Source: Salarias fasciatus (lineage: Eukaryota > Chordata > Actinopteri > Blenniiformes > Blenniidae). Taken from it: a stretch of DNA of 64,000 nucleotides. The first letter of the stretch is position 1. Each line of letters opens with the position of its first letter. Below the pieces are notes generated by a model, which did not search any database, had not been told where the DNA came from, and saw only the letters and a program-made list of their open reading frames with translations. The position numbers and the translations under genes are program-made. Positions 27,771-38,000 of this stretch are shown piece by piece. The stretch covers positions 1,226,378 to 1,290,377 of the forward strand of contig NC_043755.1 in NCBI RefSeq assembly GCF_902148845.1, written 5' to 3'.

Positions 27771-30340
27771 CTTTATTAATCCCAAAGGAAATTGTGTAGT
27801 CTGTTGCTCACATTCCTAAACCCAGAAATAGAAATAAAGTTAAAAAGTACAGTTAAAAAAAACAAATAGCAACAGCCATAATAAATAAATAAATAAATCC
27901 AACATTAAAAAGTCAAGTGGTACTCCATTAGCCTGGCATGCCAGACTGACCTCAAATGTAAATGGTAAATGGACTACACTTGTATAGCGCTTTTTACCCT
28001 GCTTGACAGAGCCCAAAGCGCTTCACACTGCAATATCACATCAACCCTTTCACACCATACTGGGTGGTGGTGAGCTACTATTGTAGCCACAGCTGCCCTG
28101 GGGCAGACTGTAATGTTACACACAGAGACATATATGTATCTCCGTGTATCCCTAAGCATGGAGAGACAGTCTGGCGTGCCAGGCGAGTACTCCATAAGGT
28201 GCTATGAAGTAAAAGTTAAAGTTAAGCACGAAAAAGCAAAGTTCAGGACCAGCATCAGACTCTCCTGCTCCTCCCTGAAGTGGCTGCGTTTTACAGCCTG
28301 ATGGCACGAGGGACAAAAGAGTTTTTAAGTCTTTCGGTGGAGCAGCACAATGAAAGGTACCTGGAGCAAACAGAGCTCCTTTGCCCAGAGACCACAGGAT
28401 TTAGGGGGTGGCTCTGATTGGACATGATCGCCCTGATCTTAGAGAGCGTCCTCTGCTCCACCACTTTTCCACCGAGTCCAGGCTGAGTCCAACCACAGAG
28501 CCAGCTTTCTTTACGAGCCTGTTCAGCCTTAGAGTGTCCCTTTTCTTGGCGTTGCGTTATTTTTGAGTTCCAGCTGAATATGCCCAAATATATTTGGGCA
28601 TATTCAGCTGGAACTCAAAATTACAGCAGGCTAGTTTATATTCTGATCAGAATAACTTGTCAAATTCTAGAAATTATCTTTAAAGTAGACACATTTCTAC
28701 ATCTGTACAGAAATCCTGATTACATGAACTGACTAAGCACATAATGCTATATGAAGGAAAGGAGATAAGAGCATACACACACACAAAAACACATCACACT
28801 CTTTTTCATTGTAACATTGAGATACAGATTGTAAAACTCACAGGTTTTGATCTGGAGCTGCTCAGTGTAGGCTGGCTTCATGAATGCCTCCCGGAAAAAC
28901 CAAACAACATTAACGAGCCACAAGAATGGCAGAAATGCAAAACCTCCTGAAAGAAAGCGGAGAAAGATGATCAATGACAGAACAACTTTAAGTAGGCGCT
29001 ATGCCAAGTTTGTCAAAGTTACTGACAATTCACTGAAACTGGAAGAAAAGTCTCCTCAGGAGTACTTCAGCTCATATATACTGTGGTCAACAGCCACGTG
29101 TGAACATTAATCTTACATTATCCTCTACTTTTGCATGAGGCAATCAGAGAAGTTTTTACTTTCAACCTAAGGTTGTATAGTTGTGTCAGAGGACTTTATT
29201 ATCGGTTCAATCTGTGAGAGAGCTGCAGCTCATCCAGAATGCTGCGGTCAGTTTTCACCAACATAAAGAGGGTGGAGCACGTCACACCTGAGCTTCAAAC
29301 TCTTCACTGGCTGCATATGTGTCAGAGGATCCACTTCAAAATCGTACTTTTTGTCAATAAATCTTTGAATGGTCTTTGACCTGATAGATCTCAGGTTTAC
29401 ATGTAGAAACATCCAGACCCATGAGGTCCTCGGATGAAGTGTCCCCAGAGTAAGAGGTGAAGGACAAGAACAAAAGCAAGGAGAAGCAGCTTTTGGTTTG
29501 TAAGTTCCTCACCTGTGGAACAGACTTCCGGAACACCTGAGGTCTGCTGACACACTACGCTCACTTTTTAGAAATCAGGAATTAAAACATTATTTGCTTA
29601 GACTTTTGCTTAAACAATAAAGCTTTTACTTTATTTTCCCCTTTTGATACTTTCATTTTGTGTGTTCATAATCTTATTCATATAAGATTCTTAAGTGCCT
29701 CCTTTCAATGGAATTCCGAACTGCCTCGTGTTTCAATGCTGATGTAGAAATCAATTTGCCTTGCAAATAAAGAAATTCATCGTTCCCATTTTCATTGATA
29801 TTCTATAGAGTCAGTACATGAAGTAATGCTTCAACAGTTGTTTCTATATATTTACGATAATCAACCACTTCATTAGTATCATAACGTCACAAAAACCCAC
29901 TTTGATCATACATGAGTTTGAATTTCTACATGACTTGACACATCTAAATAGATTTCCTTCAATACCCACGATTGAATTTCTACATGACTTGACACATCTA
30001 AATAGATTTCCTTCAATACCCACGATAGGAAGAACCCAAACTCCGTCTTCATAATCTGTCCCTTTGTTGCTTTTGTCACTATTCTTAATTTTTAATGCAC
30101 TGTTATGTGTCTTGGTACGATTAACAAAGTGTAGCTTTACAGGTTTTTCAGGGAGGTTAAGGTTTATTTTGCATATTATTTTGACCTCCTTCCTACCAAA
30201 GCTCGCGTCATAACAAAGACATCAACACAACGATAAAATCTGAACAGGAACTAAATAATTTTCATGAAGGTCTTCCCACCTAAGTAATATTTCCTGCACA
30301 GGCTGAGTTTCTCCTCGTTGGGAAGTCGTTCCAGGTTCAT
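27199..30340 (-). CDS. psenen: PEN-2, gamma-secretase subunit
   Basis: Three exons on the minus strand: 30340-30280, 28946-28842 and 27338-27199, giving exactly 101 residues, the length of mammalian PEN-2. The protein begins [20 protein letters not shown]. It has the [22 protein letters not shown] membrane region and a second hydrophobic stretch ([18 protein letters not shown]). It ends [12 protein letters not shown], where DYLSF is the motif needed for binding and stabilising presenilin. PEN-2 triggers presenilin endoproteolysis and completes gamma-secretase, which cuts Notch and APP within the membrane. The gene is divergent from kmt2b. Its two introns hold most of the transposon debris in this part of the window. 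All splice sites are GT-AG. Confidence 0.97.
27713..27768. repeat. (GATA)n microsatellite at the start of a dispersed repeat
   Basis: About 14 GATA units directly followed by ACTTTATTAATCCCAAAGG, the usual junction of a common fish interspersed repeat. Confidence 0.9.
27769..28555. mobile_element. dispersed fish repeat in psenen intron 2, split by a MITE
   Basis: It starts ACTTTATTAATCCCAAAGGA after a GATA tract. It continues after the nested MITE with CAGCCTGATGGCACGAGGGA and a stretch reading towards 28550. I know these phrases from widespread fish interspersed repeats, probably of non-LTR retrotransposon origin, but cannot name the family with certainty. No intact frame remains. Confidence 0.5.
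27929..28187. mobile_element. nested hAT-type MITE with 8-bp target duplication
   Basis: The 259-bp element has imperfect inverted ends (GCCTGGCATGCCAGACTG at the left, CAGTCTGGCGTGCCAGGC at the right, one mismatch). It is flanked by the direct repeat TACTCCAT at 27921-27928 and 28188-28195. An 8-bp target duplication is the hallmark of hAT transposases. It interrupts an older dispersed repeat. Confidence 0.85.
28561..28620. repeat. perfect 60-bp palindrome
   Basis: Two 30-bp arms with no spacer: the left arm begins TTTTGAGTTCCAGCTGAATA and the right arm is its exact reverse complement, ending AACTCAAAA. It lies in psenen intron 2 at the border between the dispersed repeat and a second repeat segment. 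The DNA or RNA strand could form a hairpin with a 30-bp stem. Confidence 0.97.
28606..28740. repeat. dispersed repeat segment, copy 1 (also at 54153-54290)
   Basis: It begins AGCTGGAACTCAAAA, and its right half (CTTTAAAGTAGACACATTTC, then ACATCTG and ATCCTGATTACATGAAC) aligns with the igflr1-intron copy. The middle is poorly conserved. The left 15 bp are the right arm of the palindrome. Confidence 0.65.
29215..29640 (+). mobile_element. 3' fragment of an L2-like LINE, decayed
   Basis: Translated pieces recall the C-terminal end of fish L2/Rex-type reverse transcriptases: LQLIQNAAV, then [10 protein letters not shown], then [10 protein letters not shown], with frame changes between them. It ends in an A/T-rich tail containing AATAAAGC. 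It sits in psenen intron 1 in the opposite direction to the gene. Confidence 0.7.
29918..30025. repeat. exact tandem duplication, 2 x 54 bp
   Basis: The unit beginning TTGAATTTCTACATGACTTG occurs at 29918-29971 and again, unchanged, at 29972-30025. It lies in psenen intron 1. Confidence 0.95.
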
Positions 30341-30932
30341 TGTGAATATACGTGGACACTGAAAAGAGAAAAAGAAAACAATTTAAAGGGACTCTACGGG
30401 AAGACGGTCATCAATGAACAGGGAAACCACTTAAACTGAAACACCGCCAGACATTAACACCGATTACGTCTATATTAAGAACACGGTATTCATCTTGCTT
30501 GAAAACAGGCCAAGATGAGTAGTTCTTCTAAAGCTATATGACACAAATGAAGCAGCAAAGCAGTTTTTACAGTCTGCTGATCAACTCTCAATCAGGTGAC
30601 TTGTTAGCATTTCGCTAGCTTCGCGATGAGTTTCTTTCCTTTATAGGAACAAAAGCAGAAATTCAAAGCAACCTTAGGCTTTATAACACGATCTCCTTGT
30701 GTTGTATTAAATAAGTAAGGATATAGCGTGATCCTGTTTTGTTTTACCTCAAATATTTCAGCCAAATCTGAGACAAATTAGCTTGAAGATGCCAACCAAA
30801 ACTTCCGCCTTCTCGCTGACGCTCTTCTTCTTTTGTTTTTAAATGTAATGCCAGACTACGCTGTGCTGCACACTGCCTCCTAGCGCACCGGAGTGATAAC
30901 ACATGTTGTTCCTGACGCATTGCACATTCTCA

Positions 30933-30945
30933 AACACACACACAC

Positions 30946-31001
<56 letters not shown>

Positions 31002-31020
31002 CACACACAACACACACACA
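30933..31020. repeat. (CA)n microsatellite, about 88 bp
   Basis: CA tract with a few interruptions, between psenen and kmt2b. Confidence 0.95.
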
Positions 31021-31833
31021 ATCTTAAAATCTTGAATAACTGTGCTTAATTAAAAATTAACTATTTTTCTCATCCTCAAAACAACAGTTGTGTATTATTA
31101 TTTCTATTTTAGAAAGAGTCCAGAGAAATGAAAACGTGTTGACAACACGATGTTGGATGCAAAAGTGTCTATATAGATCAAGAATTACATAATCTATCAA
31201 GACGGAAATAGAACTTTTTTTGACACAATAAGCACTTTTCATAAAGCTGGTCAACAAAAACAATTATTATTCAAATATATGTTTCTGTCGCACCTTCTTA
31301 TCGAACTTCCTTTTTTTTCATTTATAACAACATTATACAGCTTTCTGATGCGCCTCTTCTGGACGCAAGAGGTGAATATACTGCCATCTGCTGTAATTTA
31401 ACCTGCAAGCAAGGGTGCTCAGTCCGTCATGAATGTTTGTGAGATGTCTTTGATTCTCAGTTTTAGTCTGTATCCTATGCTCTGTGTCAGATCTAACATT
31501 TTGACTGACAAGCAAGTATTAAAATAACTCAACCTATGTTGACAAAGATGACTATTTCTACTTCAGTGGTGTCATGTTAACTTTGGGGCACATCTTCTAT
31601 GTCAGTTTACTTGTAACAATTGTTCTGCTTCCTGAGTCTTTATGCCTCATAAGAATATTGATCATTTTTCGTACATGATGGTTCATCAAGTCTCTTACTC
31701 ATACACGGACCTGAGATGAAAGGAGCAAAATACATTTGACTGGAGACAGTCTGTTGGGTAATTTTTATGAATTTATGAATGAACAGTCGCTGTACAGCCA
31801 TCATCAGCAGTCGACGTTCTTTCCCCTCCAACA

Positions 31834-31942
31834 CTGCGTCACTGTAGAGACTACGTTTCCCATGAGTCTCTGCGCCTCCCCGGCACTTTCCGTTCAGTTC
31901 TGCGTCACTGTAAAGACTCAGTTTCCCGTGAGCCTCTGCGCC
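31834..31942 (+). promoter_or_regulatory. kmt2b: duplicated 43-bp element upstream of kmt2b, ZNF143/THAP11-like
   Basis: Copies at 31834-31876 and 31900-31942 differ at 5 of 43 positions. Copy 1 contains GACTACGTTTCCCATGAGT, close to the ZNF143/THAP11 site (ACTAC then TCCCA then ATG-like). Copy 2 has ACTCAGTTTCCCGTGAG, so its ACTAC half is altered. The elements lie 80-190 bp before the kmt2b ATG. Confidence 0.6.
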
Positions 31943-32020
31943 CCCCCTCCCATCTCGCGCCTTCCCTCTTGTCTCTCCGCGAGCTGCTAGCCGTCGGTGT
32001 GTGTTGTTGTCGAAGCGATG

Positions 32021-35000
32021 ATGGCGGCAGCGGGATGCGGATCAGCAACCGCGGCTGCCGTAGGAGGCCAAGGTGGAACCGCTACGGCCAGAGGTCGTTT
32101 CCCCGGTCGGCCTTGGTCGTCACGCAGTCGTTTGCGCTCCGAGAAGCGGTGGCAACTCGGACGCTCAGGCTTAGAAGCTGATGATGTGACTAACGGTGGG
32201 CCGAGGCCCGCAAACCTGGTCCTGTCGTTAAACGAAGACCAGTCTCACTTACGCTTGCTCGGAATAGAGGCGAGCCACAAGATCCTCGGCCAGGCTGGAT
32301 ACAGCTCTAGTGGGAGTGAAGAGGTGAGGTCCCAAACCGACCCAGGAGTTAGTATCTTTATTTCATTTTCTCATATTTTGTGTTGTCGTCAGTGTGCCAG
32401 AGTGAGTGCTGTTCACAGCGGTGTGACTGTTTAGTGCCATGGAGAAATGTCAACATCCCGAGCCTGTTAGGCTAATTTCACAGGCTAACTGCTGTTAGCA
32501 CAGTTCCCATTACATGTAATGAAGAGTTAAAATGCACTTCCAGCTGGAAAGCTTTCCAAGTTATACTAGCAGTGTTCTTATAGTTGCTCATGGGAGACAG
32601 TTAAATAATAACTGGTTAAAACATGTGCATTAAAACAACCGAGGAAGGGAATGAGTTTGTGATCGTTGTTTCTTCCATGGGCCGCTCTTCTCTGCATCGG
32701 GCCACAGTAGCAGCTAGCTAGCTCGTAGCGAACACAAAGAAGGGTTCACGGCTGAGCACAGCGGCTAGCAGCTGGCTAGCAGCTAACTCTGTTTTCATAC
32801 ATGAGACTTATCTGCTTTGCTCTTGTAACCTTATAACCACTCATCATGCGCGATGCTAGAGTCCACTTCAACTCAAATAACTGTAGAGTAAACCCGTAGA
32901 TAATGGCGCTTTCAGTGTAGCTTGTGTAGCTTTTCTGCAGAACAGGAATGCTAGCTGGTTGCTAATGCGACCACACACGATATGTTTAAATGGTGGTGCA
33001 GAAGAAAAGTGCCAAAGCCAGCTGCACCACAGATAGAGCTGTACAAACTGATTCAGGACACCCGAACAAGTGTGTAAGTGTTTATTTGCTATATGCATGT
33101 GTTAGAAAGCCGTACAGTACTCAAGGATGCCATAGATTTCCCTGCAGTTTGTGTCACGCTGGTACAAGCGTCCGACCTCATTGCTCCAAAGACATTCATT
33201 CATTCGAAACTTGGGGATGCTTGACGTGATTCAGGTAGATGCGTGTTTATGTGTGTGTGTTTTTTTGTGTGTACTCATTGAGGGTTTTTTATTTTTGTAA
33301 CAGAGGTGTTATTACTGCAAGCTTTATTAACGTGCTATGCATTGCCACTAAGAAGAAAAGTTTGCAGAAAGCTCTGTCACAAATCTAACAAGTCTTCTGT
33401 AAATCAGTCCTGTATTTGTTACTTGAACAGAATACATGTTAACATTGTTGTTACTGTTTTTCTGGTGGGTTTACAGCTATCAGAAAAGTGGCGTTAAGAC
33501 ATTTCATGTACTAATACCTGCTTTTATTTTTCAAGGGAGATGACTTCCAAGGATTTGAGTCTGAGAGAAAAGGTCCTAAAGGGCCTACAGGGGCACAACA
33601 AAATTCTTCCAAAGGTAAGAAAAATGTTTATTTCTCTGTCATATAATGTATTTGAGCTGAAGTTTAGATAGCTTCATCTCACACCCAGATTAAAGGGACT
33701 CTAGCTTTGCAGTGTTTGATTATTTCTTTGGTTTGTTTTTTTAAGGCAATGCTGTCAACACAAAATCTAAGCGACAGAGTGAGAAGCCACCAGTTAAGAT
33801 GGCAGCAGTGCGACCAGCTCCCGCAACAGATGCCAAGTCTCTGGAGGAGACGCGTGGAATATCTCTCGATGCAAAGCCTGTAAAGGAGTGCAGAAAAGGC
33901 CCGAAAGGAAAGAACACTACAGAGCGACAGTCCACTAAGGGCCGGGCTTCCGCTGCAGCACCGAGGATTACCATAAAGTTGGTGGCTAAAAAGAAAATCA
34001 AAACTGTAAAAGAGCCTCAAAAGAAGTCTGTGAAAAAGTTAAAGATAAAAGGGATTCAGGATCAGCCGAAAGCAAAGGACATTCAGGGTGATCAGATTGT
34101 GCGCGCCAATATTAAACTAAAAACGGAGCCACGTGAGGATAAACAAGACACAGAGGATAAGGGAGGGGGCACCGTACCGACGAGGAGACGCGGGAGATCT
34201 GCTGTAAAGACAGCAGAGACTAAATGCCAGACTAACGCCAAAGTTGTGGGTGATGACCAAAAATCAAAGGGGAAAGAGTCTACTGATCAGCAGGACACTG
34301 TCAAGGAGAGTGCGACGGAGGAGCCAAAAGTCAATGCGAAGAAACCGAGACGTAAGGAAACTGCGGCGAAACTGGGAAAAGCCTCTGAAAATAATAAACT
34401 GGTAACTCGCCGGAGCAACAGAGTTACGAACCCACTCTCCAAAAGCGTCTCAGAAAGTGCCACTGAAGCAGAAAGTAAGAGCGGGGCTGTTCAGGTGGAG
34501 TCCAAGCCAGAAGTTTCACAAGCAGTGAAGGCCAAACCATCAGCAGGGAGTAACAAACGAAGGCAAAGCAAGAGGCTGAATAAATCTATTACACAAAAAA
34601 CCCAAGGTCTGTCATCCACAGAGACTGAGGGTTTATCCAAACAACCCAGTGACAGTTCGCCTCTGAAAAATGAGGAAAGGGTTCCAAGTTTAAAGTTGTT
34701 CAAGATTAGAAATCCTAAATATGAAGCACAGGCGAGTGGGAAGAATTCAACCCGGAAGAAAAAACGGCGAAAATTCATCTGGACTTTAACATTGGTGAAA
34801 GGAGTAAATCGGCGCCCGAGTGTGGAGAAGAAGAGCAAGGAAAAGCCTGCGAGTCCCGTGGATCCGTCTCCTGTTTGTGACACGAGTGATGTGAAAACAT
34901 CGAAGGGAGCGGATGTAAAACCAAAACCCGATAACGCGGCCCCACCGGAGGAGGAGAGCTCGGCCACTCAGGAGAAGGATCCCCAAAACAAGGCTAAAGT

Positions 35001-38000
35001 GTCACTGGAAGAGAAGGCCGCACCCCCGCTGGAAGCTGAAGTGGAGCCGATAACTGAAGCTTCCCCACAAGAAACTGCTAAAGCAGATTGTGGGAAAGTC
35101 GTTCCCCCTCTTCAGATTAAAAAGGTCTCGTCTCCCGGCAAGCATAAAAGCTCAAAGCCGTCCTTTTTGATCCAGCAAGTCAGCCCGGTGGCGGAGAAGA
35201 AAGAAGAAGTGCCGAAAGTCCCCAGTGAAGTGAATGAGGAAAAGCCCTCATGCCCGGAGGCTGAGCTCACACCCAGGAGACTGAGGAGGAGGACGGCGAG
35301 CCTCGATTCACCGCAAACAAAGTGTGCCGCTCAAAAGCCACCCGCCACTCCCAAACGGAGGCTTCGAACGAGTCCCCAGGATGAAGACCCTCCTCCACAG
35401 GTGCAGGTTGAAGATTCTTCTCAGGTCCCAACTGAAGATTCCAGCTCACACGTTCTTCCCGAAAACTCTTGTCATGCCGAAGAGGCGTCACCGGCGACCG
35501 CTGTGAACTCCTCCGACCTTCCTGACAAGGATACCTCAGAGGTAGCTGATGTTGTGCCCCCGCAGCTTCCAGAAGAAGACGCGCCACCGGTGGAGACTAA
35601 GGTGGAAACACAAACGAAAGAGGCCAAACCAGTGCCTGTGCCTTCCAAACTGCGAAAATTGAAAAATAAGCTTGGGAAAAAGAAGTCCGCTCAAAAAAAG
35701 AAGGCGGTCGCTGTTCCTGAAACTGCTGTCAGCACAGAAATCGCTCCAGCTGACGTTCCTGACACGGAGACTCCTGTGAAGGAGGATACCCAGCCCGTCG
35801 TATCAGAGGTGTGTCAGCCTGAAACAAAAGATAGCACTCCACCAGAGCCCGAGCAGGACGCCGTGTCAGTGGAAGAGGAGCAGATACAGCCGCCAGTGAA
35901 GGAGGAAACTGAAATCCAGCTGATCGACAGTCAGCTACCTGTAGTGGTGGAAAGTGAGACAAGTGTTCCAAAACCATCGAAGAAAAGGCTCAAAAAAGTG
36001 AAAAAGAGGCGTAAAAATTTAATTGGGCAGCGTCAGAAACACAGGCATCGGAGCCGGGATGGGAAGTTTGCGCCGCTGCGATTGTCTGAAAGTCAGGAAA
36101 GCCTTGAGGGAGATGTCGACATTTCCACCCCAGTGCCAGCTCCTGCAGCGATTCCAGGCACCAAACTTGTGGGAATACAAAAAAAGTACAAGAAGAAACA
36201 TTCGGAGGCAAATCGGTCCAAAATGATTTCCAAACTGCTGAGAATGGGAGGGGAAGAAGACAGCTTGAAGCAGGAGGAAACTGACGCTTTAGATGACGGT
36301 GGACAGGCAGATGTTGTAGATGCTCAGCCCGGCAAGTCGAAGTTTGTGAAGAACATCAAGCACTTCATCATGCCCGTCGTCAGCGCCAGATCCTCACGAG
36401 TGATCAAAACCCCGCAGAGGTTCATGGACGATGCTGGAATGTCTGTGTTGCCCCGCAGACACTCTCCAAAGAAGGGTTTACAACTGGGTTTGCAAATACG
36501 CCCGGCAAAGAGGCGAGACGATGGGATGGACAGAGCGATCTCGCCCATCCTGCCCATCGACGATGAGGACATACTGAGCGAGGCTCAGCTGGACGTGGAC
36601 CTGTTTTCAGCTCAGGACCTGGACGACAGCCTTGACATAGCCGAGAGCCTGTTTTCTGAGAGGAAGAGTAGCAAAAATGAAAAGAAGAAATCCCTCCTGA
36701 AGAACTCTACTTTCAGGTGGCATCTGCCAGAGGAGTCTAGCGATGAAGTGTATACACTGGACAAAACTCCAGAGAATAAATGCGGAAATTTATTCTTATC
36801 CACACCAGCTGATAAGCCCATAGAAACGTCTAGCGACCTGGACGTTAGGAAAAAGAAAAATAGCGCTATGTTCAGTAAGCAAGCAGCTCACCTCAAGATT
36901 TACCAGCGGTTAAAGAAACCACACATGGGGCTTCCGAAAAGCAGAAACCCAACAGAGCTGGAGAGTGCGAGCAAACCTTTCCAGCCTCCGGTCGATCTGG
37001 CAGAAGGCCTCGACGACGAAGCCATGAGCATCAGCCTGAGGCAGCGCGATACGAGCACGGAGCAGGACAAGTCCAAGCTCAAGATAGAAGACCTCGACAG
37101 TCCTGGAGTGGTGAGGAAAGTTTCTGTGTGCGTTCGCTCGACGAACTCCAAGTCGCCTCCTGTTCAGCCCGTTGAGAAGGAGGAGTTAGCAGGGAAAGAC
37201 ACCGCCAAGCTTCACTCAGGTAAAAACTAAGAATGAAATAATGTTAAACATTGCATGCAGCTGTTCAAGCACCGTCACGGAACTGATTGGAAGTTGTTTC
37301 TCACTTTGGATCCACAGGGGAGTTGCAGCCACTAAAGAGCTTCGGCAAAGGTGAAGGAGATCGTCTGGCGTCTGTGGAGAAGGGAGTGTCGCAGAGAGGG
37401 CGTCTCAGTGGGGCAAATAAAAGGATGATTAATCTCCTCAGGAAAGCCAAGGTCCAGCTTTTTAAAATTGACCAGCAGAAGCAGCTTAAATCATCTGGGG
37501 TAAGGTCACCGTGACTGCAAGCAGCCTTGTAAAATTTAATTGTCCTTTATTAACTTAAGAGCTGCAACGTGGAACTCGTTAATGAGAAAAACATCAAGTG
37601 ATTTGAACGTTGGCAGAATGCATCCAGAAGCCCGTGTTGAGGTTCCCTCTTTCCTCTCTGAATGTGTAGTTGTTATCCGGCCCAGCTGGAGCCAGGTCTC
37701 AAGATGTGACCTCCAAGAGGCAGAGAAGGAAGCAGAGGATACAGCGCGGCTCTGATGTCCCTGTCAAGACAGAACCACCTCAAACACAAGTAAGGCTGCA
37801 AACTGAAAGGGCCTTGACGATAATGAGCTCCCTTATAATTTTGTTGTTGTCTTCTCTGGTTTTAGCAAATCTTTTCCTTAAGTCACTGATAAATGAACAA
37901 TGTGCCACCTGATCATATCTTCCTCACGATTCGTCTCCTCACATGTTTGTTTTTTCTTTCTTTCTTTCCCTTCAGCCACAGCTCATCTCTCCACTGTGCC

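Larger units (their letters stand above)
30341..32020. promoter_or_regulatory. intergenic region with divergent psenen (-) and kmt2b (+) promoters
   Basis: The start codons are 1.7 kb apart. The psenen side has a GCGAAGCTAGCGAAATG-like GC patch and an ETS-type CTTCCG near 30805. The kmt2b side becomes GC-rich after 31800 and carries the duplicated TTTCCCATGAG element. Between them lie a CA microsatellite and AT-rich sequence with no gene. Two separate promoters are more likely than one shared promoter. Confidence 0.5.
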
